NCBI GenBank assembly: GCA_022661535.1
Contig: JAKULF010000005.1
Coordinates: 2,790,001 to 2,854,000, forward strand
Direction: 5' to 3'
Length of the DNA stretch: 64,000 bases
From: Eutypa lata
Lineage: Eukaryota; Ascomycota; Sordariomycetes; Xylariales; Diatrypaceae
The notes beneath the pieces were generated by a model. That model was not told the DNA's origin. It was given only the letters and a program-made list of their open reading frames with translations, and searched no databases. The first letter of the stretch is position 1; each line of letters opens with the position of its first letter. Both the position numbers and the translations under genes were made by a program. This document shows, one piece after another, positions 44,316-54,479 of this stretch.

Positions 44316-45263
44316 ATGAAGGGCCCACGGAGTCTCAGCCAGATCTTGGCCATTGCCATTGCCCTAGCACCACTGACGACGGCGTGGCCAAACTGGCTTC
44401 CAGATATCGATGCCCTCGTGGTGCGGCAAGACGATGGCACAACCAGTACGCTACACCCTCAAAAGGAAGATGAACTCGGCTTGATTACTGACTCCAGTGT
44501 AGCAGAGAAACCTACTGAAACGGCGACACCAACAGACGATTCCGAGCCCACAACAACAACTGCAGACGATGCCACCACAACGAACACAGACGATGCCACC
44601 ACAACAACGACAGACGATGCCAAGACGACGAAGGGACCACAAACCACGAACCTGAACACGGGCGGGAAGTCCCAGACCGGCAGCACCAACACCAAGTCGA
44701 CGACGAGCAAGCACAAGACGTTCGACGCCATCGACGGGGCGGGCAGCGTGGCGATGGTGACGCCGGCGGTGACGGACGCGTCGCAGCTGTACAAGATCGA
44801 GGCCCCGACGCCGATCACGTGGGTGTGGAACTACACGTCGGTGCAGGCGGACCCGACGGCGGTGGACGTGCTGGTGTCGTGCTCGACGGCGTCGGCGACG
44901 TGGACGCTGACGCAGAACATGACGTACGAGCCGCAGGCCACCTTCACGTGGGACACGTGGGAGTACCAGCGCAGCCACGTCGACAACAAGCTCGTCACCG
45001 CCGAGTACACCCTCATCATCTACGACGCCGACACCGCCTACACCGACAACGCCGAGGCCGGCTACCTCGCCCCCTTCAGCGGCTTCCGCTTCGGCCTCTA
45101 CGCCGCCCAGCCCTACCACAACCTGTCCGACTGGGAGTGCGTCACCTGCAGCGCCGCCAGCGGCGACCTCGACCGCCAGGCCCTCGGCTTCGCCGTCTCC
45201 ATGTCCCTCGTCACCGTCCTGAGCTTCACGTGGTATGTGGTCGGCTTCGCGGGTTTGCTGTAG
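44316..45263 (+). CDS. Secreted or membrane-anchored Thr-rich surface protein, DUF7137-like
   Basis: 315 aa, intronless. The N-terminus MKGPRSLSQILAIAIALAPLTTAWP is a signal peptide. Residues about 65-135 are a Thr/Asp/Ser repeat region (TDDATTTT units) likely to be O-mannosylated. The folded part (about 150-285) contains APTPITWVWNYTSVQADPTA, ASATWTLTQNMTYEP and YTLIIYDADTAY, which recall the fungal DUF7137 family, plus Cys pair CVTC. The C-terminus is hydrophobic (FAVSMSLVTVLSFTWYVVGF), either a membrane anchor or a GPI signal. Role in wall or surface is inferred. Codon use changes sharply within the gene: third bases go from mixed, to nearly all G (about 44690-44935), to nearly all C (from about 44940). 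Confidence 0.8.
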   Translation: MKGPRSLSQILAIAIALAPLTTAWPNWLPDIDALVVRQDDGTTSTLHPQKEDELGLITDSSVAEKPTETATPTDDSEPTTTTADDATTTNTDDATTTTTDDAKTTKGPQTTNLNTGGKSQTGSTNTKSTTSKHKTFDAIDGAGSVAMVTPAVTDASQLYKIEAPTPITWVWNYTSVQADPTAVDVLVSCSTASATWTLTQNMTYEPQATFTWDTWEYQRSHVDNKLVTAEYTLIIYDADTAYTDNAEAGYLAPFSGFRFGLYAAQPYHNLSDWECVTCSAASGDLDRQALGFAVSMSLVTVLSFTWYVVGFAGLL

Positions 45264-45848
45264 TCCGGACATCCGTCGTTCTTTTTTTTTTTTGCGGGGG
45301 ATTGATGTATGGATGGATATATGGATATATGGATCGTCGAATCTGCTGAACAACGACATGGAAACCTGCATATAATTTTGGGAAGGAGATACAGACAAGC
45401 ATCTAAGGAGGTTCTTTTTGACGTACCTCGTAATATTATTATTATTTATGGATAAGAGGAATGTGTATCATGGTTAAGGCGTTTTTGATTGAAACTGTTC
45501 TTGCGAAGCAGCTCATTACTATTGGCTTATTAAAGAACGGACAACATCAAGAAAGGAAGGCGTGGATCGAAAAATTTTATTGTTGGGTATTTATTAGCAG
45601 CAGTGTATAGCTACATAGGCCTGCCAGCCTGCCATATTTACATGGGAATTGACGAATTCCTATATTACATAGCCTAATGACACGATCATATCAGATCTAA
45701 GAGATCTAGTTCTCGTAATGTGCCTTCTTCTACTTTGCTGTTTCGAGAACCTCATGAATTAAAATGATTTATTTTCAGTAAGAGGTCGAATCCAAATCCG
45801 CTCACGTTATGTACATACACATATAGTTTGTGCTCTGCCATGCCATGA
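45264..45848. other. Intergenic between convergent genes
   Basis: 3' flanks of the surface protein gene and the CDK gene. It begins with a T-run and GGATATATGGATATATGGAT repeats (about 45312-45333). No gene is seen. Confidence 0.6.
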
Positions 45849-47414
45849 TCAAACCATCCTGAGCGAGAAGCCTCCACCCTTCTCCTCCTTTTCTCGCCCG
45901 GCAAACACCCCACTAAAATCAAGGGGACCCAGGTCTGCTGCTTGCTGCCCCCTATTCGGCGCGTTGGGCGTCTCGCGCCGACGTCTGCGCTCCTGGCCCG
46001 CCTTGCTCGGGAACGTCGGGAACAGGGCCTCGTGCTTCGGCTTCGGGTCCTGGCGGAAGTACTCGTGCTGCAGCATCTGCTTAGCCGTGGGGCGGCGGTC
46101 GGGGTTCAGCGATAGCAAGTCGCTTAGTAGACTACTACCGGCGGTGGTCAGGAGCGGGAACCGGGCGCGGATGACCGACCCCGTCGCGGCGGCGTTGGGA
46201 GGCTTCGACGGCACGCGCAGGGTCCGGGCGTTGGGCAGGCGGCGGAAGTTCGGCCACGCCTCCTCGGTCGGCAGGCCGCACAGCTCGAAGATGCGCGTGA
46301 TCTGCTCGACCTCGTTGCGGCCCTGCAGCAGCGGCTCGCGGGTCAGGAGCTCGCCGAAGACGCACCCGACGCTCCACAGGTCGACGGCGGCGCCGTACTC
46401 GCGCGCGCCGAGCAGCAGCTCCGGGGCCCGGTACCACAGCGTGACGACGAGGGGGGTCAGCTGCGGCGGCGCCGGGTCCCCGCAGTACCGCGCCATGCCG
46501 AAGTCGGCGATCTTGAGCCGGCCCCGGTTGTTGAGCAGGAGGTTCGACGTCTTCAGGTCCCGGTGCAGCACCCAGCGGTCGTGCAGGAACGCCACCCCCG
46601 CCGCGAGCTGCGCCAGCAGCGCCTTGACCTCCGACGCCAGGAACGGCTCCGGCATGTCCTCGAGGATGCTCTTGAGGTCGTGCTCGAGGAACTCCAGCAC
46701 GAGGAAGACGCTCTCGATCCGCCGCCGCCGCGGCGCCGTCGCGTCCGCGTCCGCGTCCGAGTCCCCCACCACCACCTCCCGCAGCTCGACGATGTTCCGG
46801 CGCCCGTCTTCCCCGCTGGCCGCGCAGTCCTTGAGGATCTGGATCTCCCGCAGCCCCGTCTCCGGCAGCCCGCCGCGGTCGCCCGCGTCCATCTTCAGCC
46901 GCTTGAGCGCGACTACTCTCCCCGTCTTGATCTCCCGCGCCCGCGCTACCCACCCGTATGCCCCCTCCTCGATGTCGTTCAGCTTGTCGTAGTTCTCGAC
47001 GCTGCGCGCCCGGCCCCAGCCGCCGGACTCGAAGCGCAGGAGCTTGGCGTTGCTCTCGCCTGTTGTGGTCGTAGTTGTATTTGTAGTTGTAGCCGCGCCG
47101 TTTTTGCCATATTCGTCTCCTCCCTCAGGCGTGAGCTTCCGTCGTTTGGCTGCTCTCGGTCGGCTATCGTCGTTTTCGTTTTCGTTGTTGTTGTCGTTGT
47201 CGTTGTCGTCATCGTCTGCTTGCTGCTGTCGTGCTGCTGCTGCTGCTGCTTGGGCCTCGGCTTGTTTGCGTCGTTCTTCTTCCTCTGCTGCTACCGCCGC
47301 CGCCTTCCGTGCCTTCTCGGTTTTGAGACGCTTCTTCTCTTCTTTCTCCCGCTTCAGTTTGGTTTCTAGCTCTGCATCTTCTTCTGTGTCTGCCCACCGC
47401 GATTTGCCCGCCAT
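45849..47414 (-). CDS. Cyclin-dependent kinase, CDK10/CDK11 (PITSLRE) type
   Basis: Ser/Thr kinase of 521 aa, intronless. Residues 1-120 are a charged, low-complexity coiled-coil leader with Asp/Asn repeats and a basic AAKRRK nuclear signal. The kinase domain runs from about 142 to 455: glycine loop EEGAYGWV (149-156, the third Gly replaced by Trp), Lys171, cyclin-binding helix PETGLRE (184-190, standing for PITSLRE), HRDLK (284-288), DFG (304-306), activation loop Thr320, and APE (330-332). All catalytic residues are present. CDK10/11 kinases act in transcription and splicing with cyclin L. The start chosen is the conserved-looking MAGKSRWADTEED; the frame stays open upstream to 47624 without protein-like sequence. 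Confidence 0.88.
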   Translation of the reverse strand: MAGKSRWADTEEDAELETKLKREKEEKKRLKTEKARKAAAVAAEEEERRKQAEAQAAAAAARQQQADDDDNDNDNNNENENDDSRPRAAKRRKLTPEGGDEYGKNGAATTTNTTTTTTGESNAKLLRFESGGWGRARSVENYDKLNDIEEGAYGWVARAREIKTGRVVALKRLKMDAGDRGGLPETGLREIQILKDCAASGEDGRRNIVELREVVVGDSDADADATAPRRRRIESVFLVLEFLEHDLKSILEDMPEPFLASEVKALLAQLAAGVAFLHDRWVLHRDLKTSNLLLNNRGRLKIADFGMARYCGDPAPPQLTPLVVTLWYRAPELLLGAREYGAAVDLWSVGCVFGELLTREPLLQGRNEVEQITRIFELCGLPTEEAWPNFRRLPNARTLRVPSKPPNAAATGSVIRARFPLLTTAGSSLLSDLLSLNPDRRPTAKQMLQHEYFRQDPKPKHEALFPTFPSKAGQERRRRRETPNAPNRGQQAADLGPLDFSGVFAGREKEEKGGGFSLRMV

Positions 47415-47999
47415 GGTGTTGTGTGTTATAGCAGGGCAAGCAGGCAGGCTGGCAGGCAGGCTGGTTTGAATTATAGGACAGTGCGAGAGGGTGATTGATG
47501 TGTGATTCAGATGTGTCGTAGCTACTTCGTGCTCGAAGGGAATAGTTAATTCGAGTATGCGGAAATCAGAAATTGGTTGTTCTTTATCCCGTGCAACCCA
47601 AATACAAATATGCAAATGCAACAAACTCCTGACTATAGAAAAATGGTGTTACACGTAATTGAATAATCAGTAGGTCTAACAGGTAATACTACACCTAAAT
47701 CAGAGGATGTATGTATAATATTTAGGTAGTTGACGGGAGTTAAATCACTTAATTGGAGACGCTAAGGCCGTGTTCTAATAGGTGATTCTAATAGGTGATT
47801 ATCCTTATCAAAGCTCTCTCTAAATGCGGTAAACAGCTACATACCTCCCCTGCTCCTCTGTCCCCTGAGATATGACTGGCTTTCAAGTAGGACTAAGTAC
47901 CTAACTTACAGAATATTTTTCTCTTTTTGCAAACGACAAACAGACCTATCTTGATAGATATGACAACTTCTCGGCTTTTATTTTGAGACTGGGTCGAAC
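47415..47999. other. Intergenic, divergent promoters
   Basis: 585-bp region between the CDK gene (-) and NDUFAF7 (+), holding both promoters. A tandem TCTAATAGGTGAT duplication occurs at about 47773-47799. GCAGGCAGGCTGGCAGGC repeats lie in the CDK leader (about 47439-47460). Confidence 0.6.
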
Positions 48000-49648
48000 A
48001 TGAGGCGAACTGCTGTTCGCATAGCCAATAATGGGCTCATAAACCATCAAACCTCACTCCGGGTAGCTCCAAGATATACCACCAGCTTTATCTCCAAGAG
48101 CCAAGGTTCAAGGGGCTTATCTGCCACCGCCGTGAGAAGAGACGAAGAACGAAAATGGAGCACACCGCTTGCCAAACAACTGACAGAGGCCATAAATGTA
48201 TGCATTCTTGATAACTATTTTGTTGGCTATTTTACTAATGTCAAATTAGACAACCGGTCCTATACCTCTTGCTAGTTATATGCGCATGTGTCTCACTTCG
48301 GATGTTGGCGGATATTACACAGGAGGTATCGAGAAAGACCGCGACCAGTTCGGTCGGAAGGGTGATTTCATTACCTCTCCAGAGATATCACAAGTCTTTG
48401 GTGAGCTCATCGGCATCTGGTTTGTTGCCGAATGGATGTCTCAGGGTCGGCCTAAGCGGGGCGTCGAACTCATCGAAGTTGGTCCGGGCAGAGGTACACT
48501 GATGGATGATATACTAAGAGTCCGTTTTGTCTTGTTGAAACCTTGATAGTATGTTCAACATCAGTTTTTCTGACATCGTACAGACCATAAGAAACTTCAA
48601 GGACATGGCAAATAGTATCGACGCCGTCTACATGGTAGAAGCTAGCAAGGAGCTGCGAGCTACGCAGAAGGACCTCCTCTGTAGCGAAGACGCCGTCATG
48701 AAGGAGTCCAAAGAAGGCTACCACAGCCAGTGCAAATACTCAGACATCCCTATCGTGTGGACCGAGACGATCAAGGCTATCCCTCAGAACCCGAGCAAGA
48801 TGCCCTTCATCGTCGCGCACGAGTTCTTCGACGCTCTGCCCATCCACGCTTTCCAGGTAGTCGAGGTCCCACCGACGCAGCACCCCGCGACCGCGAGCGG
48901 CAGCCCGCGCTCCGCCTCCTCCAACACGACCAAATCCACCCTGCAGTGGCGCGAGATGGTCGTCTCGCCGACCCCCGCGGGCACCACCCACCAGGATCTA
49001 GGGACGCCGCAGTCGCAGCGCCACGACCCCGTCCCCGAGTTCCAGATGACGCTCTGCCCCGCCTCGACGCGCCACTCGCTGTACGTCCCCGAGTCCTCCC
49101 CACGGTACCGGGCGCTGCGCTCGACCCCGGGCGCGCTGATCGAAGTGTGTCCGGACGCGGCGCTGTACGCAACGGACTTCGCGGCGCGGATCGGGGGGTC
49201 GCCCAGACATCCCAAAGCCCGTCCCTCGGGCGCCGCGCTCGTGCTCGACTATGGTCCCGCCGACACGGTCCCCACCAACTCGCTACGCGGCATCCAGCGG
49301 CACCGGCGCGTAAGCCCATTCGCAGCTCCAGGACTGGTCGATCTGAGTGCCGATGTGGATTTCGTGGGTGTTGCGGAGGCGGCTACCCGCGCCAGCGATG
49401 GCGTGGAGGTCCATGGTCCCGTCGACCAGGCTTCCTTCCTCGAGGTGATGGGGATAAGCCAGCGCGCGGAGATGCTGGCCCGCCAGGTGGGAGACGAGAA
49501 GAGGGCGAAGGAGATCGAGCGCTCTTGGAAGCGCCTTGTCGATCGGGGTCCTGATGGCATGGGCAAGATCTACAAGGCGCTGGCTATCCTGCCGGAGAAC
49601 GCGGGCAAGAGGAGGCCTGTGGGCTTTGGGGGCGACGTTGCTGTTTGA
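48000..49648 (+). CDS. NDUFAF7: Complex I assembly methyltransferase NDUFAF7
   Basis: Mitochondrial SAM-dependent arginine methyltransferase that modifies the 49-kDa subunit (NDUFS2) during complex I assembly; bacterial homologues are called MidA. Three exons: 48000-48197, 48250-48519, 48584-49648 (510 aa); introns GTATGC...TAG (52 bp) and GTCCGT...CAG (64 bp). The Arg-rich, acid-free start [14 protein letters not shown] is a mitochondrial targeting sequence. Splicing restores [12 protein letters not shown]; then come [36 protein letters not shown], the SAM loop EVGPGRGTL (Gly144-Gly148) and [13 protein letters not shown]. About 60 Ser/Thr/Pro residues are inserted after that motif, before [11 protein letters not shown] second complex I gene (the B15 subunit) lies 38 kb to the left, but linkage is not implied. 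Confidence 0.92.
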
Positions 49649-50003
49649 TATGATGATAGTTAGTTGTACCACCACACCACCACACCAAACCACAGAACGG
49701 GGGAAAGGAATTAGGAAGGGGAAAAAAACACTCTTCTCCTGATATAACGGAAGATTGCTATCGGAGTTCTTCACCAATACGATATTAATATACTCATGCC
49801 AGCTACACTGGTAGAGGCTAGGCATTATGACATAGACACACAATCACTCATTACAAGATCCTCACGGTAAATTTAGAAGATATACATAAAAATTTAATTA
49901 CTTTATAAATCAAAGGCTTTTGAAATTCTGGGTATCGCCGAAAACGCCGTGCAATAAAACTAAATGCCGTAGCTTCAAAAATCTAACCTAAGTATCTATC
50001 CAT
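49649..50003. other. Intergenic between convergent genes
   Basis: 3' flanks of NDUFAF7 and the U-box cyclophilin gene. It starts with CCACCACACCACCACACC repeats. No gene is seen. Confidence 0.6.
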
Positions 50004-51761
50004 TTACCAGCTATCGAAATTACCAAACCCGCCGCCGCCGCCGCCGCCACCGCCCGACTTCACCTTTTTCCTAGCGGGCTCCTCCCAGGCATCGACGTCG
50101 AGCTCCTCGACGATCTCGTCGTCGCCCTTCTTCCGCGTCATGGCTGCGGTGAGGTACTTGCCGACGGACGCGCCGGTCTCGGCGCTCTGCTCGACGGTCC
50201 CGTCCCGGCGCACGCGCTTGCCGGTCCAGGTGACGCGGTCGTCGTCGGTGCCGCCGCGGCGCTCGACGGCGGCGCGGGCCTCGGCCTCGCGGTCGCGCTC
50301 CGCCTTGTTGTTCTGGAACTCGGCGAACGGGTCGACGTACACCACCACGTCGCGGATGGCGATCTTGTTGAGGGGCCGGTCGGAGCCGTCGGTCGGGGCG
50401 GCCTCCATCTTGGCCAGCACGTCGAGCCCGCCCACGACCCGCCCGAAGATGGTGTGCTTGCGGTCCAGGTGCTTGACGGGCCGGTACGTGACGAAGAACT
50501 GGCTCGAGTTCGTGTTCTTGCCCTTGTTCGCCATGCTGAGGATGCCCCGGGCGTCGTGCGTCAGCGGGCCGTCGAGCTCGTCCTGGAAGTTCTTGCCCCA
50601 GATGGACTGGCCGCCCCGGCCCGTGCCGGAAGGGTCGCCGCCCTGGATCATGAAGTTCCGGATGTTGCGGTGGAAGGCCACGCCGCGGTAGTAGCCGGTC
50701 TGGGCGAGGCGGGTGAAGTTCCACACGGCGCGCGGCGCGTGCTCCGTCTGCAGCTCGATGTTCAGGTCGCCGAGGTTCGTCTCGATCCGCGCGTACCCCT
50801 TGATCTTGACCCGCTTCGGCTTCAGCATGTACTCCTCGTCGGTCAGGATGGCGCGCTCGCCGCTCGTCTCGGGCGTCAGCCCCGTGCTCGTGAAGCTGGC
50901 GGCCGCCCGCCCCGTCGTGTACGCCGCCGCGTTGTACGGCGTCTTCCTGTCCTGGATCGACGAGGTCCTCGGCCCGCTTCCCGTCCCGTTCTTGGCGAGC
51001 GCTTTGGAGGACCGGTTGATGTCGCCGCCGGCTTCGCGCTCCCTCCTGGCCTTCTCGACCGCTTCTTTCGCCCGGAGGACCTTGTCGCCTACTCGTCCTA
51101 GCGCGTTGATGTTCACGTTGCCTTCTTTCCTCTCCTCTTCTTGCTGCTTCGTCAACAGCGCATCTTCGCCGTCCTTTAGGTATTTGAATTGACTTAAGTC
51201 TCGACTAGCTGCGTTCTGTGGGTCTTGGAGCGTGATGATATCCGACCGGCCGAACTCCTTGTCGTCTAGCAGGTCCCGCCACATCTTAGCCTTGATGTTC
51301 ATCCTCTCGACCGTCTCGTACGCGAAGACGTTGGCGTAGGTGCCGTGTCGGATAGCGACGATGTGGGTGTTGTCGGTGAAGACCTTGAAGGTAACGGGGT
51401 CGATCAGGTCTCCCTGGCCGTCGCTCGCGGTGCCGTCGGCGCCCTTGCCGTCGAAGTCTCCGTTGCGGGCGAAGTTCAGCTTGATGAGGTCTCGCTTTGC
51501 CAGAGGCTCGCCGTTGACGGGGTTCGTCTTGTGGTTCTCCAGCCATTTCGATATGACCTCGACGTCGTATATGGTCCCGTCTGCCGTGCATACCGGGTGC
51601 TGGAAGGGCTGGAGACTCGCGGCGCAAAAGTTGAAGGGAAGTCGCTTGAAAGATGCACTACCGCCGCCTGCGCGTGACCTCGAACCAGTGCTTGCAGTGA
51701 ATGCATCTGAAGACGCCCACTCGGAGTGGGTAATGTAAAGTTTATCTGTCCCCTTCCCCAT
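50004..51761 (-). CDS. U-box cyclophilin (PPIL2/CYP8 type peptidyl-prolyl isomerase)
   Basis: 585 aa, intronless. Starts MGKGTDKLYITHSEW, the conserved start of this family. The U-box (about 41-110) includes LPFNFCAASLQPFQHPVCTA and ENHKTNPVNGEPL and should recruit an E2 ubiquitin-conjugating enzyme. A second U-box-like stretch (DPVTFKVFTDNTHIVAI) follows. The cyclophilin domain (about 321-478) keeps the catalytic Arg365 (FHRNIRNFMIQGGDPSGTG) and SSQFFVTY; the Trp that binds cyclosporin is His431 (KHLDRKHTIFG), predicting weak drug binding. The C-terminus has a basic stretch and nine consecutive Gly before FGNFDSW. PPIL2 proteins are nuclear and found in spliceosomes. The open frame continues upstream to 51914, but the family start is here. 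Confidence 0.92.
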   Translation of the reverse strand: MGKGTDKLYITHSEWASSDAFTASTGSRSRAGGGSASFKRLPFNFCAASLQPFQHPVCTADGTIYDVEVISKWLENHKTNPVNGEPLAKRDLIKLNFARNGDFDGKGADGTASDGQGDLIDPVTFKVFTDNTHIVAIRHGTYANVFAYETVERMNIKAKMWRDLLDDKEFGRSDIITLQDPQNAASRDLSQFKYLKDGEDALLTKQQEEERKEGNVNINALGRVGDKVLRAKEAVEKARREREAGGDINRSSKALAKNGTGSGPRTSSIQDRKTPYNAAAYTTGRAAASFTSTGLTPETSGERAILTDEEYMLKPKRVKIKGYARIETNLGDLNIELQTEHAPRAVWNFTRLAQTGYYRGVAFHRNIRNFMIQGGDPSGTGRGGQSIWGKNFQDELDGPLTHDARGILSMANKGKNTNSSQFFVTYRPVKHLDRKHTIFGRVVGGLDVLAKMEAAPTDGSDRPLNKIAIRDVVVYVDPFAEFQNNKAERDREAEARAAVERRGGTDDDRVTWTGKRVRRDGTVEQSAETGASVGKYLTAAMTRKKGDDEIVEELDVDAWEEPARKKVKSGGGGGGGGGFGNFDSW

Positions 51762-52452
51762 GGTTGAAAAGAAGGGAATGGATGAAAATAAAGGACAAGG
51801 ATAGCAGTGACAAGATGTTTTCTTCCAATTGCGACGGTAATGATGGAAATGTCGGCGGCATTGGCTAGGGATGTTGCTAGGACAATTGCAACAAATAGTT
51901 GATCTGGATCTCACTAAACGGATCCTTCATTAGTTAGTAGTTCTTTTATCTTATCGTACCTTAACTAAACCTTGTCGTCATTTAAAATGGAGTAGCAAAA
52001 GCAGGCAAGATCCCGACCTTCCGACTTCCAGTCAGGGATTGATTGCGTGGCAGTGCTAATGTTACAGCTTCGTGTACTTTGCAAAAGGCGTAGAATAGAG
52101 TGCAGCTAAAAGTATAACGGCAATAGTTACGTAATCCACACTAATGCACCCTGACACGCTTCCTCGTTACCTCTATTCAGCTTCCATCCGAGCAACCGTA
52201 GCTCTTTCATAGCCTGCCCCGTCTACGTAAACGAAAATATCGATTTATTTGGGTATCGCCAGCTTCAGTTTCATCGATAGGTTAACAGCAGCCACTAGGC
52301 CTCTTCAAAGAGGATCGCGCGATTGCTCGTGCCTAGAAGTAGTTCTACCTACGAGCACACCTTTGTGTAGTATTGCGAAGAACTCAAAGTTATCTCCTCC
52401 CGAGGCTGCCTTGTCCGGCTGGCTTACCTTGGCCAAAACCCATCGCCCGAAA
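51762..52452. other. Intergenic, divergent promoters
   Basis: 691-bp region between the U-box cyclophilin (-) and the PTM1-like gene (+). It holds both promoters. In-frame codons upstream of the PTM1-like start (from 52249) do not look like protein. No gene is seen. Confidence 0.6.
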
Positions 52453-54479
52453 ATGTTGAAGCAGTGGCTATCAGCCTCTGTCCTGCTGGGTCTGTCTTTA
52501 CTCAAGACGACCCATGCATTGGAAGTCCAGATAGTGAGACAGCCTGGTGTGATGTTTACTGGTTATGAAGTTCGTTAAGCTGACGTAATGCTATCAAGGA
52601 CGAGACCCCTGAGAATTACCAAAAATGCGCCGGTATGCCCATAGACTTTATGACTACGAACGCGATCAATTACTTACTCATGGCGGCTAGGCATGTACAG
52701 TAGAGATGCATGGGGAGGTCCGGTAGATCCCTTTATACTCACTGTGTTCCCGAATACCAGCATCGAAGGCGTCGAAGACCCCATCGTTAGTTTGATCATA
52801 TTCGAATGGAAAGACTACGACTTCCTTGGTGTCTATCCGCAGGAGGATTCTGTTTTGGTAACGACCCCAACCTTCCTCACACGTTAATACGTATAATAGC
52901 TCACAGTTGGGTCTAGAAAACTATGGTTTGCAATCCGGACGGTGTCAGGGACGGCATATGCGAGGAATCAAACGTGGGCGAATATATTATAGCGCCTAAC
53001 GCATCCGAGAAAGCCGGGAATGTCATCCTTACCCAAGCCATCCACCTCAACTCTGCTCAACCCATCAACTACCCTATAACCAAGACAGGCTATTTCTGTG
53101 TTGCTGCATATGGCTATTCAACCCCGACCTTCACCGGGGTGATAGAATTCCGCGAAGCCTATGGTGAACTCCCGGCCACCCAGATCCCAAAGCTCCCATT
53201 TTATGGGGGCATTACGATTCTCTATGCTGTGATTGTTGTGTACGTCCCTTAATCTGACCATGCATGGCATTTGCTAACTTCTGCCAGATTCTGGGGATTC
53301 CTGTACTATCAGCACAGATACGACATCTGTAAGCACAACCCAAGAGGCGTCCATCTGTTGCTCGACTAACATATTCTAGTGCCTGTCCAAAATTACATCA
53401 CTGCAATCCTTGTATTTTTGGTCGTTGAGATGTTGATGACGTGGGGTTTCTATGGTAAAGTTCCACACCCACTACCGTGGTTCGTTCACGCACTTACCAG
53501 TCCCAGATTACCTTAACAGGAACGGCTCCAACGTCGGGGCTAAGGCCCTCCTCGTTGTAGTTGCCATCCTCAATGCTTTCCGAAACTCCTTTTCATTCTT
53601 CCTACTGCTCATTGTATGCATGGGCTATGGAGTTGTTAAGCCTTCTCTAGGTCGGGCTATGGTATGGGTTCGATGGCTAGCTATCGCACACTTCGTCTTC
53701 GGCCTAGCATATGCTATCACGAGTTTACTAGTCTCCCCTGATACTGCTAGTAAGTTTCCAAGCGAGTACTTCGTACATGTCACTGCATCTAACATGACTT
53801 GATAGATCCGTTCCTTCTCCTTGTTGTTCTTCCATTAGCAGCAACCTTGACTGCTTTCTACGTATGGACCTTGAACTCCCTTAACTTCACGCTCAAAGAT
53901 CTCCGGGAGCGCAAGCAGCATGTCAAAGAGGCCATGTACAAGAAGTTGTGGTGGTGCATCTTAATCAGCATTCTCGTTATCTTCGGGTTTTTCTTCTTCA
54001 ACTCGTTTACGTTCGCCTCGGCTGGTGACCCCGACTACGTACCTTTCCACTGGAAATCCCGGTGGTTTGTGCTTGACGGTTGGCTGAACTTGGTCTATTT
54101 TGCTGATGTCGCTTGGATCGCATACGTATGGAGGCCGACGGCGAATAACAGACGATTCGCCATGAGTGACGAGATTGCTCAAGATGAGAACGGCGAATTC
54201 GAATTCGCTGATATTGGCGCACCTGACGATTCGGATGACGAGGAGGCGCAAGTCGGCACTAAGCCGCGGAGTACAGAGCCACAATCAGCAGGCGCTACAA
54301 GCTCCGCGCCCCAACGACAACCATCGCAACAAACTCGTGCTCCACCCAAGCAGGAGTCCCCGCGAGACTCGTTTGATGGAGAGACGATATTCGCTGTCGG
54401 CGAGGATGGAGATAAGTTCAGCGACGACGAAGACTCGGACGATGAAGAGGAGACGAAGTTAGTCGGTGGTAGAAAATAG
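52453..54479 (+). CDS. Seven-helix Golgi/secretory membrane protein, PTM1/GOST family
   Basis: 545 aa from eight exons: 52453-52533, 52599-52632, 52691-52857, 52917-53239, 53288-53328, 53380-53454, 53507-53749, 53806-54479. Introns are 48-65 bp, all GT-AG. MLKQWLSASVLLGLSLLKTTHA is a signal peptide. The luminal part contains KCAGMYSRDAWGGPVDPFI and Cys-bearing TMVCNPDGVRDGICEESNVG, typical of PTM1. Seven membrane helices follow (from PFYGGITILYAVIVVFWGFL to FVLDGWLNLVYFADVAWIAYVW). The cytosolic tail is acidic and Ser-rich (DDSDDEE, SDDEDSDDEEE) and could be phosphorylated by CK2. GOST proteins are thought to act in Golgi/endosome trafficking; the molecular role is not settled. Confidence 0.9.

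Noticed and set aside
44451..45398. 315-codon minus-strand frame opposite the secreted protein gene
   Set aside because: It arises because the sense codons end in G or C; its translation is Val/Gly/Arg low complexity.
45780..45800. GGTCGAATCC-like tRNA T-loop motif
   Set aside because: No matching acceptor, D or anticodon stems are present around it.
46563..47369. 268-codon plus-strand frame opposite the CDK
   Set aside because: Antisense shadow of a kinase with all catalytic motifs on the other strand.
47415..47624. In-frame extension of the CDK upstream of 47414
   Set aside because: Chance open frame over a repeat-rich leader (GCAGGCAGGC); MAGKSRWADTEED is the natural start.
51762..51914. 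N-terminal extension of the U-box cyclophilin
   Set aside because: The Cys-rich peptide has no counterpart in the family, whose proteins start with MGKGTDKLY-type sequence.
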